Notes under the pieces: model-generated | What the model saw: only the letters and a program-made list of their open reading frames with translations | Database searches by the model: none | What the model was told of the DNA's origin: nothing | Shown here: positions 51,042 through 59,610 of the stretch, in pieces | Layout of the letters: each line of letters opens with the position of its first letter | How positions within the stretch are numbered: position 1 is the first letter of the stretch | Assembly (NCBI RefSeq): GCF_017592555.1 | Contig: NZ_JAGFNS010000020.1 | Location: 44,968-108,967 of the forward strand | DNA from: Actinoplanes flavus | GTDB lineage: Bacteria; Actinomycetota; Actinomycetes; Mycobacteriales; Micromonosporaceae | Direction of reading: 5' to 3' | Length of the DNA stretch: 64,000 nucleotides | Translations under genes and position numbers: made by a program

Positions 51042-52097
51042 GTGCCCACTATTCTACATTGGAAGTCTGTGCTCGTTGCGGCGTGCATGACCGCCACAAC
51101 ACTGGTGGCCACGGCCACGGCCGCTCCGGCAGCCCCATCGACCGCTGCGGAAACGAGACCCACCTGCGTCGCCCACACCCTGCCGGTCCGCCTCGCCGAC
51201 CCCGGGCCCGCGACGCAGACATTGTGGGGAGAGCTCTGCTACCCGCGGAACGCGCGTCCCACCACCGTGCAGTTCCTCGTGCACGGCGGGTACAGCAATC
51301 ACGCGTACTGGGACTTCCCGGTCGGCAACGGCTACTACTCCTACGTCCGCGCCGCCACCGCGGCCGGCTACGCCACGTTCAACGTCGACCTGATCGGCGC
51401 GGGCCACAGCTCCCATCCGCTGAGCAGCCAGGTCACGTCGGACGCCGGAGCCGTCGCGCTCCACGACGCCATCACCGCGCTGCGCCAGGGAACGCTCGAC
51501 GGGCACTCGTTCGGCAAGGTGATCTGGGTCGGGCACGGCACCGGCTCCTACTACGCCCGCACCGAGATCCCGCGGTACGGCGACGTGGACGCGCTCATCC
51601 AGACCAGCGCGCTGCACGGCTTCAACGCGGAGCACGTCGTGAGCGGGCAGGCGAACGTGTACCCGGCGGTGAACGACCCGAAGTTCGCGAACTCCGGTTA
51701 CGACGCCGGCTACATCACCACCAAGCCGGGCACTCGCGCATCCATGTTCCTGTACCCGGCGACCACCGTTCCCGCTGTGGCCGCCGCGGACGAGGCGCTC
51801 AAGGACGTCCAGCCGACCGCGGCGATCACCCCGCCGGCGGTGCCGCACCAGATCCGGGTGCCGGTGCTCGTCGTCGGTGGCGCGGAGGACTGGCTGGGCT
51901 GCCAGGGGGTCACCGTCTACGACTGCCACGACCCGGCGAGTGTGCTCGCCTACGAGTCGAACTTCTACCTGCCCGAGGCGCAGCTCGAGGTGGCGCTGAT
52001 CCCGCAGACCGGCCACCTCGTCGCGCTGGCGACGACGGCGCCGCTGACCAACTCCATCATGCTGAACTGGGCCGCGGGCGTCGCCGCACCTCAGTGA
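51042..52097 (+). CDS. Secreted alpha/beta-hydrolase-fold protein lacking the nucleophile Ser
   Basis: 351 residues from the GTG at 51042, which starts a signal peptide (basic, hydrophobic, TAAPAAP cleavage region); earlier frames would run through the promoter motif. The fold is clear: oxyanion segment FLVHGG (about 79-83), DLIGAGHSSHP, Asp in GGAEDWLG and His in IPQTGHLVAL. The nucleophile elbow reads VGHGTGS (163-169), with Gly166 where a catalytic Ser is expected. It may be inactive, use a different residue, or bind a ligand. Exported, it may act in self-resistance or late processing. The MoxR gene follows after 27 bases. Confidence 0.8.
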   Translation: MPTILHWKSVLVAACMTATTLVATATAAPAAPSTAAETRPTCVAHTLPVRLADPGPATQTLWGELCYPRNARPTTVQFLVHGGYSNHAYWDFPVGNGYYSYVRAATAAGYATFNVDLIGAGHSSHPLSSQVTSDAGAVALHDAITALRQGTLDGHSFGKVIWVGHGTGSYYARTEIPRYGDVDALIQTSALHGFNAEHVVSGQANVYPAVNDPKFANSGYDAGYITTKPGTRASMFLYPATTVPAVAAADEALKDVQPTAAITPPAVPHQIRVPVLVVGGAEDWLGCQGVTVYDCHDPASVLAYESNFYLPEAQLEVALIPQTGHLVALATTAPLTNSIMLNWAAGVAAPQ

Positions 52098-52124
52098 TCG
52101 ACGACAGAGCGAGGGCTTTCTTCC

Positions 52125-53213
52125 GTGGACACCAACGTCGTACTCGAGGCACTCTCCGTCGCTGTCTCGGCAGGCGTTCCGACACTGCTGTGGGGCAGCC
52201 CGGGTACCGGTAAGACGTCCGCGGTGAAAGCCCTCGCCGAGTCGTTGAACTGGCCCGTCGAGGTGGTCATCGGCTCCATCCGGGAACCCAGCGACTTCGC
52301 CGGCCTCCCCGTCGTCGCCGACGGTACGGTCCGGCTCGCACCGCCCGCATGGGCACAGCGACTGTCGTCGGCCGGGCACGGACTGCTGTTCCTCGACGAG
52401 CTGACCACCGCCCCACCCGCGGTGCAGGCCGCGATGCTGCGGGTGGTGCTGGAGCGGGTGGTGGGCGACGTTCAACTGCCCGAGGGCGTACGCGTGGTCG
52501 CCGCGGCCAACTCGCCCGAGGACGCCGCCGACGGCTGGGAGCTGGCCCCGCCGCTCGCCAACCGTCTCGTACACCTCACCTGGCCGGTGAACGCCGAACG
52601 CATCGCCCGCGGCCTGGCCGTCGGCTTCCCGCGGCCGGCGCTAGCCGGATTCCAGCGCCGCGCCGACGCCCGGCAGAACGCCGTCGCACGGGCCACGGTG
52701 TCGGCCTTCCTTCAGGTACGCCCCGCTCTCGTCCTCCAGATGCCCAAGGGACCGGCGTCGGGCCAGGGATGGCCGAGCCCCCGCACCTGGGAGTTCACCG
52801 CGACACTGCTGGCCGCGTGCGAGGCCACCGAGGCGGGCCCCGACGTCCGCGCGGCACTGATCACCGGCGCGGTCGGCGAGGGCGCCGCACTGGAATTCCT
52901 GTCCTGGCTGGAGAACCTCGACCTGCCCGACCCGGTCCGGGTCCTCGCCGATCCGGACGCCTTCGAGCTGCCCCGCCGCAGCGACCGGGCCTTCGCGATG
53001 CTCACCTCCGTCACCGCGGTGGCCGTCGCGGCGGATGACAGGACCCTCTGGGAAGCGGGATGGAAGGTGGTCGCCAAAGCCGCACAGGTGGCGCCCGACA
53101 TCGCGACCCTGGCGGCACGCACCCTGGCCTCGCACCGGCCGGCCGGGGCCTACATTCCCGCGACACTGCTGGAGCTGACCCCCATCCTGCGCGCCGCGGG
53201 CCTGATCCAGTAG
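52125..53213 (+). CDS. MoxR-type AAA+ ATPase
   Basis: 362 residues from a GTG. Walker A LLWGSPGTGKTSAVKAL (about 24-38), Walker B GLLFLDELTTAP, a sensor region VVAAANSPEDAADGWELAPPLANRLVHL with the arginine-finger region. MoxR ATPases work with VWA-domain partners to remodel or load cofactors on client proteins. The partner is encoded next (34-base gap). The client is unknown; being inside the cluster it might mature or protect a biosynthetic enzyme, or belong to an unrelated embedded system. Confidence 0.9.
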   Translation: MDTNVVLEALSVAVSAGVPTLLWGSPGTGKTSAVKALAESLNWPVEVVIGSIREPSDFAGLPVVADGTVRLAPPAWAQRLSSAGHGLLFLDELTTAPPAVQAAMLRVVLERVVGDVQLPEGVRVVAAANSPEDAADGWELAPPLANRLVHLTWPVNAERIARGLAVGFPRPALAGFQRRADARQNAVARATVSAFLQVRPALVLQMPKGPASGQGWPSPRTWEFTATLLAACEATEAGPDVRAALITGAVGEGAALEFLSWLENLDLPDPVRVLADPDAFELPRRSDRAFAMLTSVTAVAVAADDRTLWEAGWKVVAKAAQVAPDIATLAARTLASHRPAGAYIPATLLELTPILRAAGLIQ

Positions 53214-53247
53214 CGCCGGCAACGACAACGGAGCGAGCCTGAGGCAC

Positions 53248-54528
53248 ATGTCCGGTCTACCTCTCGACGCCTTGTCGCCGGAGCTGCGGCGCAAGTGGGC
53301 GGCCGCACGCGTGTGGGCCGCCCACCGGATGCCCTACCTCGCCAACGCCCTGCTGACCATGGACCCCGTCGTCGTGCCCGACACCGAGCTCACCGATGAC
53401 GGCGCCGCGCTGCGACGGTTCCCCGCCGACACCGGCTGGCACATCCACCTCAGCCCGGCCGAGCTCGAACGGCAGAGCGTGCCGCAGATCGGGTTCTGGG
53501 CCCTGCACCAGCTCGCCCACCTGCTGCGCGAGCACGCCGCACAGGTTCCGGCCGCCGTCACGCACGGACCGGACGCCGATGAACCGCCCGTGCGCACGCC
53601 GGAGCAGCAGGTGTGGAATCTCGCCGCCGACGCCGAACTCCACGGCGACCTCTCGACGGCCGGGCTCGAAGCGCCCGCGGACGTGGCGGCGCCGGCCGCA
53701 CTCGGGCTGCCCGGCGGCGAACTCGCCCGTCGCTACTGGACACTTCTCCAGGACCGGACCGAGCTGCCCGACCCCGCGATGGCGGCGGGCGACTGCGGCA
53801 ACGGCTGCGACGGCCGGCCGCGCCCGTGGAACTGTGACTGGCCACCGCTGTCCCGGACCAGCGCCCAGCTCACCGCGCTCGAGGCGGCCCGTCGCGTCCG
53901 TGAGCACCAGCGGACCCGTGACGATGTCCCCGGCGGCTGGCGACGCTGGGCCGACGAGATCCTCGAACCCCGCGTCAACTGGCGCCGGCAACTGGCGGCA
54001 CAGATCCGCCGGACGATCGCCGACACCACCGGGCGGGTGGACTTCACCTATCGGCGGCCGTCCCGGCGGGCCGGGAGCGTGCCGGGCGTGGTCCTGCCCA
54101 GCCTGCGCCAGCCCGCACCGGTGATCGCGATGCTCATCGACACCTCCGGCTCCATGAACGACGACATGCTGGGCCAGTGCCTGGCCGAGGTGGACGCGGT
54201 CCTGCGCGCCGTCGGCATCGGCCGCCGCCAGGTCACGGTGATCTCCGTGGACGCGCGGGTCTACCGGGCGCAGAATCCGCGTACCATCGCCGATCTGACC
54301 CTCGGCGGCGGCGGGGGCACCGACATCCGTGCCGGCATCGAAGCGGCGACGGTCCTGCGGCCCCCGCCCGACCTCATCGTCGCTCTCACCGACGGCCACA
54401 CCCTCTGGCCGGACGCCCCTCCCCCACGTACCCGGGTGGTGGTGGGCCTGCTGGACCCGGCGGGGCGGGTGCCGGACTGGGCGACGACCGTGGTGATCAG
54501 CGAGCCGGGATCCGAGGAGGTGCGATGA
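53248..54528 (+). CDS. VWA protein with DUF2201-like N-terminal metallopeptidase fold
   Basis: 426 residues. The N-terminal half fits the putative metallopeptidase domain seen with VWA domains: RMPYLANALLTMDPVVVPD and HQLAHLLREH (87-96), where a HExxH-x4-H pattern is expected but Glu is replaced by Gln. A Cys-rich segment CGNGCDGRPRPWNCD (about 180-195) may bind metal. The C-terminal VWA-like domain has the MIDAS motif DTSGSMND and GGGGGTDIRAGIEAA. It is the usual partner type for MoxR ATPases. Its stop overlaps the next start (ATGA). Confidence 0.85.
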   Translation: MSGLPLDALSPELRRKWAAARVWAAHRMPYLANALLTMDPVVVPDTELTDDGAALRRFPADTGWHIHLSPAELERQSVPQIGFWALHQLAHLLREHAAQVPAAVTHGPDADEPPVRTPEQQVWNLAADAELHGDLSTAGLEAPADVAAPAALGLPGGELARRYWTLLQDRTELPDPAMAAGDCGNGCDGRPRPWNCDWPPLSRTSAQLTALEAARRVREHQRTRDDVPGGWRRWADEILEPRVNWRRQLAAQIRRTIADTTGRVDFTYRRPSRRAGSVPGVVLPSLRQPAPVIAMLIDTSGSMNDDMLGQCLAEVDAVLRAVGIGRRQVTVISVDARVYRAQNPRTIADLTLGGGGGTDIRAGIEAATVLRPPPDLIVALTDGHTLWPDAPPPRTRVVVGLLDPAGRVPDWATTVVISEPGSEEVR

Positions 54529-55319
54529 GCGAGGACCGGGAACCGTCCGGTGAGTTCGACGAGGCCGCGTACACCGACATGGGCTTCTCCGCAGCCGAGG
54601 GACGCGCGTGGTGGAAGTGGCGCATTCCGCCGCACCGCGCGGCGGCGTGGCGCGCCGCCCGGCTGACCGACCCGCTCGCCGCGGCCCAGTGGGAGACCGC
54701 CAAGGTCACCCCGGGCACGGTCGCCGGATGGCGGGCCGCGGGGATCACCGCGGCCGAGGCGATCAGCTGGCACGAGTTCGGCCTCGACCTGGCGACCACC
54801 ACCCGTTACCGGGCGCTGGGCTACACCCCGGAACAGGCGTACGAGCTGTGCCAGGGTCGCCAGCCGCGAACGGTGGGTTCGAGCGAGGGCGGGTCGCACG
54901 ACGTCTTCCTCAGCATGATGGCGTTCAACGCCTCCGAGGCCCAGCGCGAGACCGAGCGGTTCATCAAGCGGGCGAGCGGCGCCACCGGCGTGACCATGTA
55001 CACCTACCTGCACGCCGAGTGGGTGGACGACGAGGCGATCGCCTGGGTGGGCTGCAACATCGATGCCGCGACCGCACGGACCTGGAAGGACCTGGGACTA
55101 CGGCCGGCGGAGGCCGCCCGCTTCATCCAACGGGGCATGAGCCCGATGGCGGTCGCGCGCGAGTGGTGGCAGGCGGGCATCCCGTTCGACGAGGCGGCGT
55201 CGTGGATCGGCGCCGGCCTGACCCCCCAGGAGGCGGTCGAACAGCGCGAACGCGGCGTCACCGTGGAGCAGGCCGAAACCTTGCGCATTCTGCGTCACGG
55301 CGCCGACCCGGGTGCGTGA
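54525..55319 (+). CDS. 13-residue tandem helical-repeat protein
   Basis: 264 residues, no family recognised. Two blocks of about five 13-residue repeats of form (W/F/Y)xxxG(I/L/M)(T/S/P)xxEAxx: first block about residues 35-110 (for example GWRAAGITAAEAIS, YRALGYTPEQAYE), second about 160-255 (for example TWKDLGLRPAEAAR, WIGAGLTPQEAVE). A non-repeat segment with Ser/Gly lies between. The pattern suggests a short-helix solenoid that binds protein or DNA. It is translationally coupled to the VWA gene, so it is probably the third member of the MoxR-VWA complex, perhaps the client adaptor. Confidence 0.72.
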   Translation: MSEDREPSGEFDEAAYTDMGFSAAEGRAWWKWRIPPHRAAAWRAARLTDPLAAAQWETAKVTPGTVAGWRAAGITAAEAISWHEFGLDLATTTRYRALGYTPEQAYELCQGRQPRTVGSSEGGSHDVFLSMMAFNASEAQRETERFIKRASGATGVTMYTYLHAEWVDDEAIAWVGCNIDAATARTWKDLGLRPAEAARFIQRGMSPMAVAREWWQAGIPFDEAASWIGAGLTPQEAVEQRERGVTVEQAETLRILRHGADPGA

Positions 55320-55643
55320 CAGCGCTCCGGCGACCTACACGTCACCCGGTGGCGCATCGATTTCAATGACGCTTCCGCGTGCCCGCACGACGCGATGACG
55401 GCCGTTTCCGTAACGAACCGCAGACGGCTGATCCCACCGGAAGCTAACACAGATGCGGTAGGCGAGACACCCTCGCAAATCGGGATTTCTGGCGCGACGA
55501 CCGTACGGAAAAGTGGGTTTCGAAGTCAGCGAAGAAGCCGACTGGATAAGCCTTTCACGCCCGGGGACAGCAATCCTCATGTGTCGCCCGGCAACGTGGC
55601 GTACGCGGCCAGTGCCAGAACCGACCATTTGGGAGTTCTCCTA
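55320..55643. other. Promoter region of the double methyltransferase gene
   Basis: 324 bases with cluster motif copy 5. A longer in-frame extension of the methyltransferase (from 55395) runs through it but crosses the motif and lacks family features, so I treat it as non-coding. Confidence 0.6.
55468..55486. promoter_or_regulatory. Cluster motif copy 5 (weaker)
   Basis: CACCCTCGCAAATCGGGAT keeps CCC, CAAATCGGG and the outer T of the motif. It lies about 160 bases upstream of the double methyltransferase gene. The weakest of the five copies. Confidence 0.5.
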
Positions 55644-58205
55644 ATGCTCCATGAACCCCCGGCGATAGTCGTCGCCCTAGCCGACAAGAGCGACCGCGCC
55701 CAGCGAGCGGAGGCACGCCGCACCGCATTCCTTTTCCAGGACGGGGTCATGCTGGCCTCCTGTGTGCGGGCTCTGGACGCACTCGGGTTGCTCGACGGCG
55801 CACCGCATGCCGCCGGCAGCCTCCCGGAAACCGGGTATCTGCTCGCCGTCTGGCGCTGCCTGGCCGCGGCCGGCTGGATCGACACCGATTCCCCGGCCGG
55901 CTGGACCGACCTCGGCCGCAAGGCGCTGCGGCACCGTTCGCGCTATGTCGCCGGCGGCCGGTTCCTCGCCCGCTTCGACGACAGCGCACCCGGCTCCTGG
56001 GCCGAACCGTGGGACGGGCCGACGCTGGAGGCCTTCGCCCGGGCGATCGACGACCTCGAGACGTGGCACCTCACCGCGGACCCGGACGCGCCGGCCACCG
56101 TCCACCTGAACGCCACCCTCGCGGTTCCCGCGCTCCTGACGCTGCGCACCACCGGTGCCGTCCACCGGCCCGGCGGAGACTTCGCGCGGCTGTTCCGGCT
56201 GCTCGGCTGGCTCGACGTCGACGGTTCCTGGACCCCTCGGGGCCGGGCCGGCCTCGCCTTCTCCGACCACTGCGGCCTCGTCGGTTCCTACCTTCCGATG
56301 CTGAGCCGCCTGGAGCAGCTGCTGCGCGGCGAACTGCTCGTCACGCCCGGGGACGGCGAGTGGCACTGTCAGCGCCGGGTCAACGTCGAGGCGAGTTCGG
56401 CGGCCCACCGCAAGTACTTCGCCGACGCGGACCCGGTCTTCCGGGAGATCTTCCGTCACGGACGGCGGCCCTCGTTCATCGCCGATACCGGATGCGGTGA
56501 CGGCAGCTGGCTCGCCCACCTGCACGGCATCCTCGGCGACGACGTCCGCTACGTGGGCATCGACGCCAGCCCGGTGGCCCTGGACCGGGCCCGCGCGGTC
56601 CTGCGCGACGCCGGCGTGTCCGACCCGCTGCTGCTGCTCGGCGACATCACCGATCCCGACGCGATGGCCGCCCAGCTGGCCCGGCACGGGCTCGCCATGG
56701 AGGACGGGCTGCACATCCGGTCGTTCCTCGATCACGACCGTACGTACGTAGGCGGGGATCCCCGGGACGACGTTCCGGGCCTGTCCTCCGGCGCCTACGT
56801 CGCACCGGACGGCAAACCGCTGACCTCGGCGCAGGTCGAGGCCGACCTCGTCGCTCATCTCCGGCGCTGGGCACCCCATGTCCGCCGGTACGGGCTCGTC
56901 GTCCTGGAGGCGCACAGCGTGGCCCCGCAGCTGGCCCGGCGCCACATCGGGGCGCTGCACTCGGTGGCTCTGGACACCTACCACGCCCTGTCCCACCAGT
57001 ACATCGTGGAACACTCCGCGTTCCTCGAGTGCTGCCGTCTGGCCGGCTTGGAACCCGTCGGTCACCTCGAGCGGCGCTACCCGAACACCCGTCCCTTCGT
57101 CGCGATCTCCCTCAATCATCTGGTCCCCGCCAGGCCGTTTCCGCGGCACGAACCGGCGGAACGCCACGACACCTGGCAGCCGGAGCCCGGCACGGACCTG
57201 ACCGACGGCCGGCGGCTGCACCACCTGCTGTTCACCGACGGTGATCTGGCTCGTCCCCGGCCGTGGTGCACCGGCGCGACCGGATTCGGCGTACGCCACA
57301 TGCTGGACGCCGTCGAGTCCCGGATCGAGCGGGTGCGGCCCGGTGACGTCGTCCGGGTGCTGGACTACGGCGCGGGTACCGGCCTGGCCTCGATCGAGCT
57401 GATCAAGGCATGCGCCGAACGGGACGTCCCCGGTCGTCTGACCCGCCGCGGCGCATCCTTCGAGCTGCATCTCGTCGACATCCCCAGTAGCTGGTTCGCC
57501 TACGGGTTCGCCCTGCTCGGCGACGTTTCCTGGACGCGTTTCCACGCCTTGCGCGACACCTCCGGCCGGTTCCGGCCGTTGCTGGACGTCACCGCCGGAA
57601 GGCGCGTCGACGCGGTGCTCGCGAACATGGTCTTCCACCTGCTCGACGGCAAGGCCATGCGGAAGGCCGCCGCGTCGATCGCCGGCGTGCTGCGGCCGGG
57701 TGGGGTCCTCGCGTTCACCGCACCCGATCTCGCCGAGCCCGCGGCGGGCTCCCTGCTGTTCCACGATGCCAACCGGTTGATGCGCCGGTACTGGCTCGAC
57801 GCGCTCGACGCGGAGCGTCCCACGGATCTTCATCCCGTGCTGAGGGAGGCGGCGTCCACCGTCAACCAGGCGTCGCGCGCCGGCGCCCAACGCCGGGCGG
57901 ACCGCCGGATCCTGCCGACACCGCAGCACAGCGATGCTGTGGCGGGGGCTCTGGAACCGTACTTCACGGGGAACATCGAACGCCGCACGTACGAATGTCT
58001 CGCCGAGGAATGCCTGATGACGGCGCTCGTTCCGGCCAATCAGCAGGAGTATCTGGCGGAGATCCCGGAACAGCGGCCGCGGGAGAAGGTGATCCGCCAT
58101 CTCCTGCTCGACCGGGTGCTGCCCGAATTGATGAGCGGTCCCGCCGGAACGGCGCGCGGGCTCAACCTGGAGTGGAAGCTCGGCCGGTTCACGCTGAAAA
58201 GCTGA
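55644..58205 (+). CDS. Fused tandem SAM-dependent methyltransferase
   Basis: 853 residues from the ATG at 55644 with TGGGAG upstream. An N-terminal winged-helix-like part (VMLASCVRALDALGLLDG ... LGRKALRH) precedes a first SAM domain with motif FIADTGCGDGSWLAHL (about 277), VGIDASPVALDRAR and HALSHQYIVEHSAFL. A second SAM domain has VRVLDYGAGTGLASIELI (about 570), LHLVDIPSSWFAY and LRPGGVLAFTAPD. The two domains are not close copies, so this looks like a fusion of two methyltransferases that may act in turn or in complex. Targets could be the scaffold (C- or O-methylation) or an acid unit. It is a single-gene unit with its own motif copy. Confidence 0.83.
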   Translation: MLHEPPAIVVALADKSDRAQRAEARRTAFLFQDGVMLASCVRALDALGLLDGAPHAAGSLPETGYLLAVWRCLAAAGWIDTDSPAGWTDLGRKALRHRSRYVAGGRFLARFDDSAPGSWAEPWDGPTLEAFARAIDDLETWHLTADPDAPATVHLNATLAVPALLTLRTTGAVHRPGGDFARLFRLLGWLDVDGSWTPRGRAGLAFSDHCGLVGSYLPMLSRLEQLLRGELLVTPGDGEWHCQRRVNVEASSAAHRKYFADADPVFREIFRHGRRPSFIADTGCGDGSWLAHLHGILGDDVRYVGIDASPVALDRARAVLRDAGVSDPLLLLGDITDPDAMAAQLARHGLAMEDGLHIRSFLDHDRTYVGGDPRDDVPGLSSGAYVAPDGKPLTSAQVEADLVAHLRRWAPHVRRYGLVVLEAHSVAPQLARRHIGALHSVALDTYHALSHQYIVEHSAFLECCRLAGLEPVGHLERRYPNTRPFVAISLNHLVPARPFPRHEPAERHDTWQPEPGTDLTDGRRLHHLLFTDGDLARPRPWCTGATGFGVRHMLDAVESRIERVRPGDVVRVLDYGAGTGLASIELIKACAERDVPGRLTRRGASFELHLVDIPSSWFAYGFALLGDVSWTRFHALRDTSGRFRPLLDVTAGRRVDAVLANMVFHLLDGKAMRKAAASIAGVLRPGGVLAFTAPDLAEPAAGSLLFHDANRLMRRYWLDALDAERPTDLHPVLREAASTVNQASRAGAQRRADRRILPTPQHSDAVAGALEPYFTGNIERRTYECLAEECLMTALVPANQQEYLAEIPEQRPREKVIRHLLLDRVLPELMSGPAGTARGLNLEWKLGRFTLKS

Positions 58206-58311
58206 ACTCACATCGATGCGTACCAGATGTCGTGAAGTGTGGCCATCCCGTCTTATCGCGGCTTGTTCGCTGTCCGGGACCTCCGGCAGGGTGGCCCCTA
58301 CGGCGAGCGAT

Positions 58312-58347
58312 TCCCCATTTCTGATCTGGCGGCGGGAAATCCCCATT
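58312..58347. promoter_or_regulatory. Repeat and LuxR-like box upstream of the third P450
   Basis: TCCCCATT occurs twice (58312-58319, 58340-58347), resembling half of the cluster motif. Between them GGGAAATCCC (58334-58343) matches the core of the PimM-type LuxR box as I remember it (GGGAWWTCCC). Located 50-85 bases before the P450 start. Confidence 0.42.
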
Positions 58348-58397
58348 CACCTTGCTCACACAGCGTTTGCCGGCGCCGGGAAGGAGAGTCCACGATC

Positions 58398-59600
58398 ATG
58401 AGTTCCGATGCCGAGGTGCGCGACTACCCATTCGGCGAGCCGGCGGGAATCGAGGTGGACCCGCTGTTCGCCAAGTTACGCCGGGAGGAGCCGGTGTCCC
58501 GCATCCGGCTGCCCTACGGCGGTGAGGGCTGGCTGGTCACCCGGCACGAGGACACCAAGCTGGTGCTCGCCGACCCGAGGTTCAGCCGCGCCCGGACGGT
58601 GGACCGGGACGACGTCCCGAGGACCACACCGGAGCCGGCACGCGGCGGTTTCCTGCTGAACATGGACCCGCCGGAGCACAACCGGCTGCGCAGGCTGGTC
58701 GCCCTCGCGTTCACCAGCCGCCGGGTCGAGCGGCTCCGGCCGCGGGTCCAGGAGATCGTCGGCGAGCGACTGGCCGAGATCGAGCGGCACGGGCCTCCCA
58801 CCGATCTGGTACGCAGCCTCGCGCTCCAGGTGCCCATCGTCGTGATCTGCGAGATGCTGGGCGTCCCCGCACGGGATCAGGAACGGTTCCAGGACTTCTC
58901 CGACGCGGTGCTGTCCACCACCGCGTACACGCCCGAGGAGATCCTCGCGGTCCGTACGGCCCTGCAGACGTACCTCGCCGACATGGTGCGCCGGCGCCGG
59001 GAGCAGCCCACCGACGACCTGCTCGGCGCACTGGTGGCCGCCCGGGACGACGAGGATCGGCTGAGTGAGGAAGAGCTGATCAATCTGGGTATCGGGTTGC
59101 TCATCGCGGGCCACGGGACGACCGCCAACCAGATCTCCAACTTCACCTATGTGCTGCTCACCCGCCCGGGCAGCTGGGATCTGCTGCGCGAGCGGCCGGA
59201 CCTGGTGCCCGGCGCGGTGGAGGAACTGCTGCGCTATGTCGAGTTCGGCACGGGCGGTTCGTTCGCCAAGGTGGCCACCGAGGACGTACTGGTCGGCGGC
59301 GTCCTGATACCGGCCGGAGACGCGGTGTTCGTCAACGCTCAGGCCGCCAACCGGGACGAGACCGTGTTCGACAGCCCGGACGAAGTGGATCTCCTCCGGC
59401 AGCCCAACCCGCACCTGGCGTTCGGGCACGGCCTGCACCACTGCCTCGGCGCTCAGCTGGCCCGGCTGATTCTGCAGGTCACGATCGGCTCGCTGGTACG
59501 GCACTTCCCGTCGTTGCGGCTGGCCGTGCCGGCCGAGGACGTGCCCTGGAAGACCGGCCTGCTGGTCCGCGGGCCGAAGGCCCTGCCGGTGAGCTGGTGA
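58398..59600 (+). CDS. Cytochrome P450 (third), paired with a ferredoxin
   Basis: 400 residues from the ATG at 58398 with AAGGAGAG upstream. C-helix NMDPPEHNRLRRLVALAF, ExxR in EELLRY, heme loop FGHGLHHCLGAQLARL. The I-helix reads IAGHGTTANQ: the acidic residue normally before the conserved Thr is Gly, so the acid-alcohol pair for oxygen activation is incomplete. This may alter the chemistry or be compensated by substrate. The ferredoxin gene follows directly. It opens the last cluster operon. Confidence 0.92.
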   Translation: MSSDAEVRDYPFGEPAGIEVDPLFAKLRREEPVSRIRLPYGGEGWLVTRHEDTKLVLADPRFSRARTVDRDDVPRTTPEPARGGFLLNMDPPEHNRLRRLVALAFTSRRVERLRPRVQEIVGERLAEIERHGPPTDLVRSLALQVPIVVICEMLGVPARDQERFQDFSDAVLSTTAYTPEEILAVRTALQTYLADMVRRRREQPTDDLLGALVAARDDEDRLSEEELINLGIGLLIAGHGTTANQISNFTYVLLTRPGSWDLLRERPDLVPGAVEELLRYVEFGTGGSFAKVATEDVLVGGVLIPAGDAVFVNAQAANRDETVFDSPDEVDLLRQPNPHLAFGHGLHHCLGAQLARLILQVTIGSLVRHFPSLRLAVPAEDVPWKTGLLVRGPKALPVSW

Positions 59601-59610
59601 GGGGCAGCGC

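Noticed and set aside
55395..55643. Extra 83 residues at the start of the double methyltransferase
   Set aside because: Crosses motif copy 5, has no methyltransferase features, and a better ATG with ribosome site exists at 55644.
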